Below, one piece after another: positions 1-8,851 of a stretch of 63,449 nucleotides of DNA. Positions within the stretch are counted from its first letter, which is position 1. Each line of letters starts with the position of its first letter. The notes beneath the pieces were generated by a model that was not told where the DNA came from, made no database searches, and worked only from the letters and a program-made list of their open reading frames with translations. A program made the translations under genes and the position numbers. This DNA comes from Paraglaciecola hydrolytica (GTDB taxonomy: Bacteria; Pseudomonadota; Gammaproteobacteria; Enterobacterales; Alteromonadaceae), in the NCBI RefSeq assembly GCF_001565895.1, contig NZ_LSNE01000006.1, positions 325,744 to 389,192 of the forward strand, in the 5' to 3' direction.

Positions 1-62
1 GCAGCAAAGCTCGATAACATGCTGTTGGTATTCTCTATTGCCACTTATTTTTGACTACCTGA

Positions 63-1454
63 GTGAGAATTGTATTGAGTCAAACATCTCTAGTACGTCC
101 TGACCTACTAAACAGGGATATTGCTACAACCTTAAAATCCATGACCTTACCGATGATCGTCGGCATGATCATGTTGATGACCTTTGGTTTGGTTGATACC
201 TTTTTTATCAGCATGTTGGGTACGGCAGAACTTGCCGCTATTAGTTTTACTTTTCCGGTGACCTTTACTGTCATCAGCTTGAACATTGGTTTAGGTATTG
301 GCACATCCGCGGTTATAGCTAGGCTATTGGGCGCCAACCTACATGAGCAAGCTAAAGAGACCGCCACTGGTGCTTTGATGTTGGCCTTTGTATTGGCTGT
401 GGTCATGGCACTTATTGGTATTGTCAGCGTAGAGCCCATTTTTAGTTTGATGGGAGCTTCTGAGGATTTAATCGTGCATATTAAAGACTATATGCATGTT
501 TGGTATGCCGCTGGGGTGTTTTTGGCTATGCCTATGGTGGGCAATAGCGTATTACGTGCCGCTGGGGATACTAAAACGCCAAGTTATGTTATGGCTTTTG
601 GTGGACTAGTAAACGTGATACTTGATCCCATATTAATTTTTGGCTGGGGGCCGTTTCCCGCTTTAGGTATTCAAGGGGCCGCCATTGCAACCTTAATATC
701 CTGGGCTATTGGCTTGTTTTATATCATTTATTTGTTGGCGGTAAAACGTCAGTTAATGCAGGCTAGATTATTAAACTGGCCAGAACTTAAACGTAGTTGC
801 GGCGGTATTTTAAAAATTGGTTTGCCGGCGGCAGGTGCCAATATGCTTACGCCTATCGCGACTGGTGTGGTGACGTCCATTGTGGCAGGTTATGGTTCTA
901 TTGCCGTGGCAGCGTGGGGCGTGGGTGGTCGTTTAGAGTCCATTGCCAGCATAGTGGTGTTGTCGTTATCCATGTCTTTACCTCCATTTATCAGTCAAAA
1001 CCTCGGTGCCAACAAGTTAGATAGGGTGTTACAAGCTTTTAATTTGTGTATTAAATTTGTTTTGCTGTGGCAGTTGTTTATTTTTGTGCTGGTGGCATTG
1101 GGTGCGCATTTTATAGCGGATATTTTTACTGATGATCCTCAAGTAGCCAGTATTATTCAATTATTTTTAGTCATAGTGCCTTTAGGTTATGGTTTACAGG
1201 GTGTGATTATTTTAACCAACTCATCGTTTAATGCCATGCACTTGCCGATGGCAGCCTTGGGTTTGAGTATCGTACGTTTGTTTGTGGTGTTTGTGCCTTT
1301 TGCTTATATTGGCAGCCAACTTTATGACTTGTCCGGTTTATTTGTCTCCGCGGTGGTGGCTAATTTACTGGTGGCCATATTGGCTTTTAGTTGGTTTAAA
1401 AAGGTCTTACATACTCAAGTTGCCGAATTGAATTTATCAGAAAAAGTTAGTTAA
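63..1454 (+). CDS. MATE family multidrug/Na+ efflux transporter
   Basis: Polytopic inner-membrane exporter of the MATE family (463 aa), expected to extrude cationic drugs or metabolites using a Na+ or H+ gradient. About twelve hydrophobic segments are visible, arranged as two six-helix halves, with the family-typical N-terminal LPMIVGMI helix and a mid-protein [10 protein letters not shown] segment. The GTG start directly follows an in-frame stop; a TTG at 75 is an equally possible start because a GTGAG stretch precedes it. It ends 2 bp before uvrB, so the two are probably co-transcribed. The 62 bp to its left contain a frame open from the window edge to position 54, possibly the tail of an upstream gene. 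The substrate cannot be read from sequence. Confidence 0.9.
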   Translation: MRIVLSQTSLVRPDLLNRDIATTLKSMTLPMIVGMIMLMTFGLVDTFFISMLGTAELAAISFTFPVTFTVISLNIGLGIGTSAVIARLLGANLHEQAKETATGALMLAFVLAVVMALIGIVSVEPIFSLMGASEDLIVHIKDYMHVWYAAGVFLAMPMVGNSVLRAAGDTKTPSYVMAFGGLVNVILDPILIFGWGPFPALGIQGAAIATLISWAIGLFYIIYLLAVKRQLMQARLLNWPELKRSCGGILKIGLPAAGANMLTPIATGVVTSIVAGYGSIAVAAWGVGGRLESIASIVVLSLSMSLPPFISQNLGANKLDRVLQAFNLCIKFVLLWQLFIFVLVALGAHFIADIFTDDPQVASIIQLFLVIVPLGYGLQGVIILTNSSFNAMHLPMAALGLSIVRLFVVFVPFAYIGSQLYDLSGLFVSAVVANLLVAILAFSWFKKVLHTQVAELNLSEKVS

Positions 1455-1456
1455 AC

Positions 1457-3466
1457 ATGAGCAGAGCATTTGAACTTAGCGCAAAATACAGCCCCGCGGG
1501 TGATCAACCCAAAGCCATTAAAGCCTTAGTCGAAGGGCTTGAAGATGGTCTTGCTCGGCAGATATTACTGGGTGTAACCGGCTCAGGTAAAACCTTTACT
1601 ATGGCTAATGTCATTGAAAAAATGCAAAGGCCTACCCTCATTTTGGCTCACAATAAAACCTTAGCCGCCCAGCTTTATGGTGAAATGAAGGAGTTTTTCC
1701 CCAATAACGCCGTGGAATATTTTGTCTCCTACTACGACTATTACCAGCCAGAAGCCTATGTGCCTTCTAGTGATACCTTTATTGAAAAAGATGCCTCGAT
1801 AAATGAGCACATCGAACAGATGCGTTTGTCAGCCACCAAGTCCCTGATGGAAAGACGTGACGTTATTATTGTTTCTAGTGTGTCGGCTATTTATGGTTTG
1901 GGCGACCCTGAGTCCTATATGAAAATGCTGGTGCATTTTCGGGTAGGTGATGTAATGGATCAGCGCGATATACTGCGCCGTTTAGCTGAAATTCAATACA
2001 AACGCAATGATGTGGCTTTTGAACGTGGCACGTTTCGAGTCAGGGGCGATGTGATAGATGTGTTTCCGGCAGACTCTGAACGCCACGGTATTCGAGTGGA
2101 GTTATTTGATCAAGAAATCGAGCGCATTAGTATTTTTGACCCTTTAACGGGAGCGGTGGAAAAAACCGTGACCCGTACTACGGTTTTTCCCAAAACTCAC
2201 TATGTGACTCCCCGTGAAAAAATCCTCGATGCCATTACCCACATTAAAGACGAGTTAAGAGAGCGTAAGGCTCAGTTGATTTCAGTAAACAAATTGGTAG
2301 AAGAGCAGCGTATCAGCCAGCGCTGCCAATTTGATATTGAGATGATGCAAGAATTAGGTTATTGCTCAGGTATCGAAAACTACTCACGTTATTTATCTGG
2401 CCGTGCACCGGGCGATCCACCACCCACCTTGATTGATTATTTTCCCGCTGACGGTTTATTGTTTATTGACGAATCTCACGTTACAGTCTCGCAAATTGGC
2501 GCCATGTATAAAGGTGACAGATCACGTAAAGAAACCTTGGTGGAATATGGTTTTCGTTTGCCCTCGGCCTTAGATAATCGGCCCCTTAAGTTTGATGAAT
2601 TTGAACGTATTTCTCCACAAACCATATATGTCTCGGCAACACCAGGCAAGTTTGAGCTGGAAAATGTACCAGACGACATCGTCGAGCAAGTAGTGAGGCC
2701 GACGGGTTTAGTGGATCCAACCATTGAGATCCGCCCAGTGGGTACTCAGGTGGATGATTTGCTATCTGAAATTCATAAGTGTGTGGCGCTTAATGAGCGT
2801 GTTTTAGTCACCACCTTAACCAAACGTATGTCCGAAGACTTAAGTGATTATTTGGACGAACATGGGATTAAAGTGCGTTATCTGCACTCTGATATTGATA
2901 CGGTGGAACGTATCGAGATTATTCGTGATTTACGTATTGGCAAGTTTGATGTCTTGGTCGGCATTAACTTATTGCGTGAAGGTTTGGATATGCCAGAGGT
3001 GTCACTAGTGGCTATCTTAGATGCTGACAAAGAAGGTTTTTTACGCTCTGACCGTTCGCTTATTCAAACTATAGGTCGTGCTGCACGCCATCTTAAAGGC
3101 CGCGCTATACTTTATGCCGACCGTATTACTGGCTCGATGCAACGCGCCATGGATGAAACCGACAGGCGTCGCGAAAAACAAACGGCTTATAACCTTGAAC
3201 ATGGCATTACCCCTACACAAATGTATAAAGCGGTTACCGATATTATGGACGTGGGAGATGGTAGTAGTGATGGTAAGGTTAAACTGCGTAAGGTGGCTGA
3301 ATCAGGCAAAAACTATCAAAGCATGAGCTTGAATCAGGTACTGCAAAAAATCAGCGAGCTGGAAAAACAAATGTTTAAGTTTGCCAAAGAGCTTGAGTTT
3401 GAAAAAGCGGCTAGTTTACGCGATGACATTGAGATGTATCGCCAGCAAGTGGTGAAACTTTCATAA
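1457..3466 (+). CDS. uvrB: UvrABC excision repair subunit B
   Basis: DNA-damage recognition helicase-like subunit of nucleotide excision repair; it is loaded by UvrA, verifies the lesion and recruits UvrC. The 669 aa length fits the family. Visible motifs are Walker A GVTGSGKT near residue 40, the beta-hairpin region with [12 protein letters not shown] near residue 95, the DEAD-like box FIDESHVT, the helicase motif [18 protein letters not shown], and a C-terminal UVR domain ([18 protein letters not shown]) that contacts UvrC. It sits 2 bp after a MATE gene, so any SOS control would have to act upstream of that gene. I found no CTGT-N8-ACAG box in the short left flank. Confidence 0.98.
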   Translation: MSRAFELSAKYSPAGDQPKAIKALVEGLEDGLARQILLGVTGSGKTFTMANVIEKMQRPTLILAHNKTLAAQLYGEMKEFFPNNAVEYFVSYYDYYQPEAYVPSSDTFIEKDASINEHIEQMRLSATKSLMERRDVIIVSSVSAIYGLGDPESYMKMLVHFRVGDVMDQRDILRRLAEIQYKRNDVAFERGTFRVRGDVIDVFPADSERHGIRVELFDQEIERISIFDPLTGAVEKTVTRTTVFPKTHYVTPREKILDAITHIKDELRERKAQLISVNKLVEEQRISQRCQFDIEMMQELGYCSGIENYSRYLSGRAPGDPPPTLIDYFPADGLLFIDESHVTVSQIGAMYKGDRSRKETLVEYGFRLPSALDNRPLKFDEFERISPQTIYVSATPGKFELENVPDDIVEQVVRPTGLVDPTIEIRPVGTQVDDLLSEIHKCVALNERVLVTTLTKRMSEDLSDYLDEHGIKVRYLHSDIDTVERIEIIRDLRIGKFDVLVGINLLREGLDMPEVSLVAILDADKEGFLRSDRSLIQTIGRAARHLKGRAILYADRITGSMQRAMDETDRRREKQTAYNLEHGITPTQMYKAVTDIMDVGDGSSDGKVKLRKVAESGKNYQSMSLNQVLQKISELEKQMFKFAKELEFEKAASLRDDIEMYRQQVVKLS

Positions 3467-3507
3467 CAGGCTTGGGGTGATTGATATCCTTTCAAGGAGC
3501 AATGCCC

Positions 3508-3570
3508 TTGAGTAAAACGGTAAGTCGATTAGTACTGATTTTATGTATATTTGTTAAATTTCCGTTGTAA
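3508..3570 (+). CDS. Possible 20-residue hydrophobic micro-ORF
   Basis: A short reading frame begins with TTG at 3508, eight bases after a perfect AAGGAG at 3494-3499. An in-frame ATG at 3502 lies only two bases from that site and is badly spaced. The peptide has a basic start (KTVSR), a hydrophobic core (LVLILCIFV) and a KFPL end, like a tiny membrane peptide. It lies alone between uvrB and the LysR gene. It could be a real small protein, a decayed remnant or chance. I do not recognise a family. Confidence 0.25.
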   Translation: MSKTVSRLVLILCIFVKFPL

Positions 3571-3635
3571 TCTGGCTATCACTTTTCTAAGATGTAGTTT
3601 AGTATCAATAATTATACCTATATACGGTGCTGTCC

Positions 3636-4559
3636 ATGTTAAATCGTCTCCAAGAATCCGATATAAAATTACTCAGGGTGTTTTATGCTGTGGCATCCTG
3701 TAATGGTTTTACTGCCGCTGAGCCAGTGTTACGTATGCAGCGCCCCAATATAAGCGCGGCCATTAAAAAACTAGAAGAACGTCTGGACTTGGTATTGTGC
3801 CATCGCGGTCGTGGTGGTTTTCAAATGACCAAAGAAGGCGAAGTGGTTTTTCAAGAAACTAAACGTATATTTAATGCCTTCGATAACTTTGTATTTAACC
3901 TTAAAAGTTTACATGACGATTATTCTGGCCATATTACTTTGGTGATGATGGCGGGGTTACCCCTGTCCTATCATTTGGCGGTGAGTAAGGCTGTGAAAAG
4001 TACCATGAAAAAGTTTGTGGATATTCACGTCAACATTCAAACTCGTTTATACAATGAAGTTGAGCATGTGGCTTTATCGGGCGAATGTCATTTGGTGTTA
4101 TCCACTTACGATATGTTAAAGCCGGAATCTGTGACTTTTCATGCCACCGAAGTCACCTGTAAAGGACGTTTATACTGTGCGCCATCTCATGCTTTAGCTA
4201 AGTATAAAGAAGCCTTACCTCATAATATTCGTATTGAAGATTATCCAGCGATTGGTATTTCCGGTCTGTCTTCGGCCAACTACATCTCTGATGACAGACG
4301 TATGTCGATTCAGACCTTTTCAGATTCATTTGATGCCTGTTTATCGGCAATTATGACCGGTGAATATGTAGGTTTATTACCGGATTATGTGTTGTTAAAT
4401 CAAGGCAGTGGTTTAGGCCTAGTGCCCGTGGGTGGCAGCATGTTTGAATTTAGTCATGAGCTGTTTATGATGAACGGTAAAAATACCCGTTTGAACCCTG
4501 TGTTACGCCATTTGATCAAAGAGGTGAGTTATTTTATTCAAATGGTTGAGAAAAAATAA
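3636..4559 (+). CDS. LysR family transcriptional regulator
   Basis: LysR-type regulator of 307 aa. The N-terminal winged helix-turn-helix covers roughly residues 8-65 (LLRVFYAVASCNGFTAAEP, then RPNISAAIKKLEERL), followed by an effector-binding substrate-binding-protein fold (about 90-300). The ATG at 3636 is preferred over an upstream GTG at 3627 because the shorter form has the usual LysR N-terminus. It is a lone gene with about 170 bp of non-coding DNA before it and 250 bp after. No divergently transcribed partner is present, so the regulon and effector cannot be inferred. Confidence 0.88.
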   Translation: MLNRLQESDIKLLRVFYAVASCNGFTAAEPVLRMQRPNISAAIKKLEERLDLVLCHRGRGGFQMTKEGEVVFQETKRIFNAFDNFVFNLKSLHDDYSGHITLVMMAGLPLSYHLAVSKAVKSTMKKFVDIHVNIQTRLYNEVEHVALSGECHLVLSTYDMLKPESVTFHATEVTCKGRLYCAPSHALAKYKEALPHNIRIEDYPAIGISGLSSANYISDDRRMSIQTFSDSFDACLSAIMTGEYVGLLPDYVLLNQGSGLGLVPVGGSMFEFSHELFMMNGKNTRLNPVLRHLIKEVSYFIQMVEKK

Positions 4560-4647
4560 AGTTAAGTCAATGACTTGGCTGTAGTGGTAGGTTTGCTACC
4601 TCAACAGCAAAACAATTTTTAAAACGAGATAAATTAAGGAGTGTTTG

Positions 4648-4692
4648 ATGTTTGTATCCATGGCTTTTGCTACGAGTTTTAAACTTGGGTAA
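4648..4692 (+). CDS. Possible 14-residue leader-like micro-ORF
   Basis: An ATG at 4648 stands six bases after a perfect AAGGAG (4636-4641) and opens a 14-codon frame (MFVSMAFATSFKLG). It lies in the 260-bp gap between the LysR gene and the RsgA-like gene, upstream of a nested inverted repeat. The strong ribosome-binding site is its only support. It may be a leader peptide, a decayed gene start or coincidence. Confidence 0.2.
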   Translation: MFVSMAFATSFKLG

Positions 4693-4764
4693 TTGAGCTC
4701 CACTAAACGAATTTTCTGTTTTTTCTGCTCTTTACCCAAACTCACTAAGGGCCAACTGTATATG

Positions 4765-4804
4765 CAGGTGGCTACTAAATATTAGTGGTGTCTCTGCGCA
4801 CCTG
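4765..4804 (+). repeat. Nested inverted repeat before the RsgA-like gene
   Basis: CAGGTG at 4765-4770 pairs with CACCTG at 4799-4804. Inside them CTACTAA (4772-4778) pairs with TTAGTGG (4782-4788) with one wobble and a three-base loop. The element ends 18 bases before the ATG at 4823, so a folded transcript could occlude initiation. There is no T-tract, so it is not an obvious terminator. Confidence 0.35.
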
Positions 4805-4822
4805 TAGAATTTGGGTACCAAC

Positions 4823-5866
4823 ATGAATACAAATTACTCGTTGCCACAATTGGGTTGGCAAACCACGTTTCAACAACAACTCACTCTTGACGACATCGGC
4901 ACTACTATTATTGCCAGAGTCAGTGAGCATCATCGCAATCGCTATCAGCTATTAACTGAACAAGGAGAAATCACCTTGTTAATAACGGCTAATTTGCCTG
5001 TGATGACAGTGGGGGATTGGTTATTACTCTCGCCACAACTGCAATTTATTCGATTATTAGAACGTCGTTCGTTATTTCAGCGTAAAGCGGCGGGCAGTAA
5101 AATAAACACGCAATTGATTGCCGCTAACATTGATACCGTCATGATTGTTTGTTCTTTGAACGATGATTTTAATCTGAGCCGTATTGAGCGTTATCTGGCG
5201 CTTTGTCATGAGGCGCAGGCAGAAGTGCTTGTCATACTAACAAAAGCCGACTTATGTGCTGATGCTGAAGTTTTAAAACAAGAGGTTCAACAATTGTCGA
5301 GCCTGTTAATCATTGAAACGATTAATGCTTTAGATCTCACCAGTGTTGCAGTACTTACGCCTTGGTGTAAAACGGGTAAAACTCTGGCTTTTATGGGCTC
5401 GTCAGGGGTAGGTAAATCGACCTTGGTTAATACTTTGCTTGGTCAGCCCATACAACTGACTGGCGAAATTCGTCATGACGACAGCAAGGGAAAACATACC
5501 ACCACAGGCCGTTCTTTACATATGATGGACAATGGTTGTTTGCTGCTTGATACGCCGGGAATGCGCGAAATTCAACTGGCAGACTGTGCGAGTGGAGTGG
5601 CTGAAACGTTTGCTGAAATCAGTTCCTTAGCCAGCCACTGTCGTTTTAATGATTGCAGTCATAACAATGAGCCTGGCTGTCAGATACAGAGCGCACTGAA
5701 TCGTGGTGATATTGATGAGCGGCGTTTGCGCAATTACCAAAAGTTGTTACGTGAACAACAACGTAATAATGCTAGTCTTGCGGAACGACGTGCCAAAGAT
5801 AAAACCATGGGCAAACTGCATCACAGTATTCAAAATGCAGCGCGTAAATATAAAAATCAAGAATAA
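4823..5866 (+). CDS. rsgA: RsgA-type circularly permuted GTPase (30S assembly)
   Basis: Ribosome small-subunit-dependent GTPase of the RsgA/YjeQ family (347 aa). An N-terminal OB-fold region is followed by a circularly permuted G domain, with the G4-like LTKAD first, then G1 [12 protein letters not shown], a HTTTGR switch and G3 DTPGM. A C-terminal zinc motif follows (CRFNDCSH...EPGC). RsgA acts late in 30S maturation. The ATG at 4823 is preferred to the TTG at 4811. The N-terminus lacks the basic tail of the E. coli protein, and the gene is not next to orn or psd. It may therefore be a second RsgA-like paralogue rather than the canonical copy, which would lie outside the window. Confidence 0.85.
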   Translation: MNTNYSLPQLGWQTTFQQQLTLDDIGTTIIARVSEHHRNRYQLLTEQGEITLLITANLPVMTVGDWLLLSPQLQFIRLLERRSLFQRKAAGSKINTQLIAANIDTVMIVCSLNDDFNLSRIERYLALCHEAQAEVLVILTKADLCADAEVLKQEVQQLSSLLIIETINALDLTSVAVLTPWCKTGKTLAFMGSSGVGKSTLVNTLLGQPIQLTGEIRHDDSKGKHTTTGRSLHMMDNGCLLLDTPGMREIQLADCASGVAETFAEISSLASHCRFNDCSHNNEPGCQIQSALNRGDIDERRLRNYQKLLREQQRNNASLAERRAKDKTMGKLHHSIQNAARKYKNQE

Positions 5867-5874
5867 TCCTTTTG

Positions 5875-5900
5875 AATAACGGCTAGGACTAGCCGTTATT
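5875..5900. terminator. Bidirectional terminator between rsgA and queC
   Basis: A perfect 12-bp inverted repeat, AATAACGGCTAG and CTAGCCGTTATT, has T-rich flanks on both sides and lies between the convergent rsgA-like gene and queC. It can end transcripts from both directions. Confidence 0.85.
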
Positions 5901-5910
5901 TTCTCATCTG

Positions 5911-6570
5911 TTATTCATATTCCAGTGGATCATTCACGCCATTTTCAGCAAAAGCTTCGAGTCTTTCTTGGCAAGCTCCGCATTTTCCACAAGCTTTGGC
6001 GCGGCCGTTATAGCAGGTCCAAGTTTGGCCATAATCTAAACCTATATTGAGTCCGGTTTTAAGGATGGCAATTTTACTGTCATACAAAAAAGGTGTGACT
6101 ATTTCCACCGCTTCATAGTTGGCTATGGCGCACACATCATTCATTTTAATGACAAATTCTGGACGACAATCCGGGTAAATGGCATGGTCGCCTGAATGAG
6201 CGCCATAAAAAACCTTGCTTGCCTTTAGTGAAACCGCGTAACCTACCGCCATCGACAGTAAGATCATATTGCGGTTGGGCACCACTGTGGTAAGCATGCT
6301 TTCTTGTTCGTAATGGCCTTCTGCAACGTCAATATCAGACGTTAACGACGAGCCGCCGATAAGCTCATTAATGGCTGAAATATCAATAATTTTATGTTGC
6401 ACCTGTAAATTGGCACAGGCACGAGCGGCATAATCGAGTTCTTTTTTGTGGCGCTGACCATAATTAAAAGACAAGGCATAAACCTCATATCCTTGATTAA
6501 CGGCCATATTAAGTACGGTAAAAGAATCCATCCCGCCTGAAAATATTACTACCGCTTTAGCTGCTGTCAT
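5911..6570 (-). CDS. queC: 7-cyano-7-deazaguanine synthase
   Basis: Converts 7-carboxy-7-deazaguanine to preQ0 using ATP and ammonia, on the path to queuosine in tRNA. The 219 aa protein has the ATP pyrophosphatase P-loop SGGMDS near residue 11 and the C-terminal zinc-binding cysteines [15 protein letters not shown]. It is transcribed divergently from queE, which makes its substrate, so the two enzymes share a 141-bp regulatory region. QueD and FolE are not in the window. Confidence 0.97.
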   Translation of the reverse strand: MTAAKAVVIFSGGMDSFTVLNMAVNQGYEVYALSFNYGQRHKKELDYAARACANLQVQHKIIDISAINELIGGSSLTSDIDVAEGHYEQESMLTTVVPNRNMILLSMAVGYAVSLKASKVFYGAHSGDHAIYPDCRPEFVIKMNDVCAIANYEAVEIVTPFLYDSKIAILKTGLNIGLDYGQTWTCYNGRAKACGKCGACQERLEAFAENGVNDPLEYE

Positions 6571-6599
6571 GTTTCACTTCTTTATCTAACTACAATTGG

Positions 6600-6632
6600 T
6601 TAAGATCTTAAGTGATCCTGTGGGGAATTCCC
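6600..6632. promoter_or_regulatory. Paired palindromes in the queC/queE divergent promoter region
   Basis: Two perfect palindromes lie between the divergent genes: TTAAGATCTTAA (6600-6611) and GGGAATTCCC (6623-6632). They sit 30-62 bases upstream of the queC start and 80-112 bases upstream of queE, a good location for an operator. Neither matches a regulator motif that I recognise. Confidence 0.3.
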
Positions 6633-6711
6633 AGAAACTTGCTTATAAAAACTGCGTCAAAAACGGGCGCACAAAACAAGTGCCGAAAATATAAAACTAA
6701 AAGGAGCGGTC

Positions 6712-7386
6712 TTGAGTCAGTACAAAATAAATGAGGTGTTTGAATCGATCCAAGGGGAGGGCAGTTTTACTGGCGTTCCATCGATTTTTATACGCCTGCA
6801 AGGTTGTCCTGTGGGGTGTCCTTGGTGTGATACCAAACATACTTGGACTATTGATCCTATGCTAGAGCGCAGTAGGGACGTGGTGATGGCGGAACAAGCT
6901 GAGTCAGAGCATTGGTTTACACACTCGGTAGAGCAGTTATTGGCCCTATTTGCTGCACAAGGTTATCAGGCCAAGCATGTGGTGATAAGTGGCGGCGAGC
7001 CTTGTATGTATGACTTAGTGCCTTTAACAAGCCATTTAATTACACTAGGTTATAGCGTGCAAATTGAAACCAGCGGTACTTATGAGATCCTAACTCATGT
7101 TGATACTTGGGTAACAGTTTCACCTAAAGTAAATATGCCCGGTGGCAAACCCGTGCTTGCCAGTGCGATGCAACGAGCGAACGAGATAAAACACCCCGTC
7201 GCCATGGAAAAACATATTGAAGAATTGGATCAGGTGCTTAAGCTTTTGCCTGCGACAAACAAACCACTGATTTACTTACAACCTATTAGTCAGCAAAAGC
7301 GCGCAACAGAGCTGGCTATTAAAGTCTGCATACAACGTAACTGGCGTTTATCGCTACAAACTCACAAATTTATCGGGATAGAATAA
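6712..7386 (+). CDS. queE: 7-carboxy-7-deazaguanine synthase (radical SAM)
   Basis: Radical SAM enzyme converting 6-carboxytetrahydropterin to 7-carboxy-7-deazaguanine, the step before QueC. The 224 aa protein carries the [4Fe-4S] cluster motif in GCPVGCPWCDT (the compact E. coli-type C-x3-C-x2-C) near residue 31 and the SAM-contacting VISGGEP near residue 93. The start is TTG at 6712, five bases after a perfect AAGGAG at 6701-6706. Its stop codon overlaps the ATG of the next gene (TAATG), so at least three genes are translationally chained. Confidence 0.96.
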   Translation: MSQYKINEVFESIQGEGSFTGVPSIFIRLQGCPVGCPWCDTKHTWTIDPMLERSRDVVMAEQAESEHWFTHSVEQLLALFAAQGYQAKHVVISGGEPCMYDLVPLTSHLITLGYSVQIETSGTYEILTHVDTWVTVSPKVNMPGGKPVLASAMQRANEIKHPVAMEKHIEELDQVLKLLPATNKPLIYLQPISQQKRATELAIKVCIQRNWRLSLQTHKFIGIE

Positions 7387-7829
7387 TGGACGGTTCGAGT
7401 ACTCTAGAGTCTGTTGACGTGCAGCAATTTTTAACAAATTTTGCCGAGACATTTAATAATAATAAACCAGAGTTAGCCGCTACATTTTGTTTGTTGCCCA
7501 GTATTATTATTGGCGATCACAACAAAACCGTTTTAAATAGTCAAAAGGCACTGCAAGCGATATTTAGTCGTTTTATCAGACGTTTACATGCCAAGGGTAT
7601 TGTTAACTTTGTACCAGAGGTTAATCAAACCATGCGTTTGTCGGATAGTTTGTTGTTTACTAATATACGTTGGCAGTTATTCGATAAAGAGGGGCAACTA
7701 CAAGTGAATGGTTCTTCTTCTTATACTATGCAACTTATGCCCGATCAGCAGTTAAAGATTATTATTACCGTGATCGATGATGAAGAAAAACAACTTGAAA
7801 AAATGTTTCCCCTAAGCAAGAGACTGTAA
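7386..7829 (+). CDS. Small NTF2/SnoaL-like hypothetical protein
   Basis: 147 aa, cytosolic by appearance, with no signal or membrane segment. The pattern of an N-terminal helix (VQQFLTNFAETFNNN), a 'pocket' segment (IIIGDHNKTVLNSQKAL) and alternating beta strands ending in a Y-x-M-Q-L strand is typical of the NTF2-like/SnoaL fold, but no catalytic signature is evident. It starts inside the queE stop (TAATG) and ends in the same way into the next gene. Its role is unknown. The chaining suggests a link with the following periplasmic protein more than with queuosine synthesis. Confidence 0.7.
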   Translation: MDGSSTLESVDVQQFLTNFAETFNNNKPELAATFCLLPSIIIGDHNKTVLNSQKALQAIFSRFIRRLHAKGIVNFVPEVNQTMRLSDSLLFTNIRWQLFDKEGQLQVNGSSSYTMQLMPDQQLKIIITVIDDEEKQLEKMFPLSKRL

Positions 7830-8716
7830 TGATTAACATGCGTTATGTGCTGTGTTTGACCTTGTTATTGAGTTTTAGCAGCTCGGCGGCATCGTGGCGG
7901 ATCAATTATCCCCGTCCTATGTCTGAAAACGACAAAGGTAGTGAATATCCTTTAAAATTGCTGGCGTTGGCGCTGGATCAGACCGGTGTGAATTATCGAC
8001 TTATCGCTTCTGATCGCATAATGCCACAAAGTAAAGCCCTCAAACGTTTGATGGATAACCGCGAAGTCAACGTCGTCTGGAGCATGACTGACGAGCAGCG
8101 TGAAGAAGTGTTGTTGCCAGTGCGTATTCCCATTTATAAAGGTTTGATCGGCTGGCGGATTTTTTTAATTCGTAAAGACATGGACTCACGTTTTAAATAT
8201 ATTCAAAGCTTAGAACATTTGCTAAAACTGAATCCTATTCAAGGCAGTGACTGGCCTGATACCCGTATAATGCAGGCCAATGGATTTGATGTATTAACCG
8301 CTTCAGATCACGATGCCTTGTTTGGCATGTTAGTTAGTGCACAGGGAGATTTTTTCCCACGTTCAATTGTGGAAATATGGGATGAGCTCGAAAACAACAA
8401 TTCACGCAATAATCTAGAAATTGAAAATAAGCTAGGCGTACGCTATCCCGCTGCCATGTATTATTTTGTGAATAAAAAGAGTGTACCGCTGGCCAATCTG
8501 ATCCAAACAGGTTTAGAGATGGCGATTAAAAATGGCAAGTTTGATGAGCTGTTTTTACAAGTACACCAGCCTTATATTGACGCCTCAGATCTTAAAAACC
8601 GCACTTTTTATCAATTACAAAACAGCTATTTGCCTATCAAAACCCCCTTACATCGTAAAGAACTGTGGTTTGAAAACAAACAGCCTATAGTGAACACTGA
8701 AGAGCCTGAAAGCTAA
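7829..8716 (+). CDS. Periplasmic solute-binding-like protein
   Basis: 295 aa with a cleavable signal peptide (hydrophobic run in residues 4-18, cleavage likely after SSAA). The mature part resembles family 3 extracellular solute-binding proteins: an early DQTGVNYRLIASDRIMPQSKAL segment, then a region like the hinge and second lobe. No ABC permease or ATPase neighbours it. In marine gammaproteobacteria such orphan domains often act as sensors or are of unknown use. It is translationally coupled by TAATG to the preceding NTF2-like gene. The ligand is not predictable. Confidence 0.72.
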   Translation: MINMRYVLCLTLLLSFSSSAASWRINYPRPMSENDKGSEYPLKLLALALDQTGVNYRLIASDRIMPQSKALKRLMDNREVNVVWSMTDEQREEVLLPVRIPIYKGLIGWRIFLIRKDMDSRFKYIQSLEHLLKLNPIQGSDWPDTRIMQANGFDVLTASDHDALFGMLVSAQGDFFPRSIVEIWDELENNNSRNNLEIENKLGVRYPAAMYYFVNKKSVPLANLIQTGLEMAIKNGKFDELFLQVHQPYIDASDLKNRTFYQLQNSYLPIKTPLHRKELWFENKQPIVNTEEPES

Positions 8717-8851
8717 GCTCAAGCTCTTTCGCGACGCGATAAACGCAGAGTTTGCAGCACATAATATTTTAGGTTTTATAAAAAGACTAATGCCCATCTT
8801 TTTGGCATAATCCCTCGCGTTTTCAATCATTAACTTATTCTGCAAGGTGCC

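Noticed and set aside
1-62. LexA (SOS) box controlling MATE-uvrB
   Set aside because: No CTGT-N8-ACAG pattern in the available left flank; an upstream site outside the window remains possible.
797-1024. 75-codon frame inside the MATE gene
   Set aside because: Shadow frame within a strongly supported membrane protein.
6681-6711. preQ1-I riboswitch before queE, suggested by an AAAACTAA tail next to the ribosome-binding site
   Set aside because: The upstream hairpin needed for the pseudoknot loop (a UAG-containing loop on a GC stem) is not there. The nearby GCAC/GUGC hairpin does not fit the consensus.
8717-8851. LexA box before yoaA
   Set aside because: No matching palindrome in this interval.
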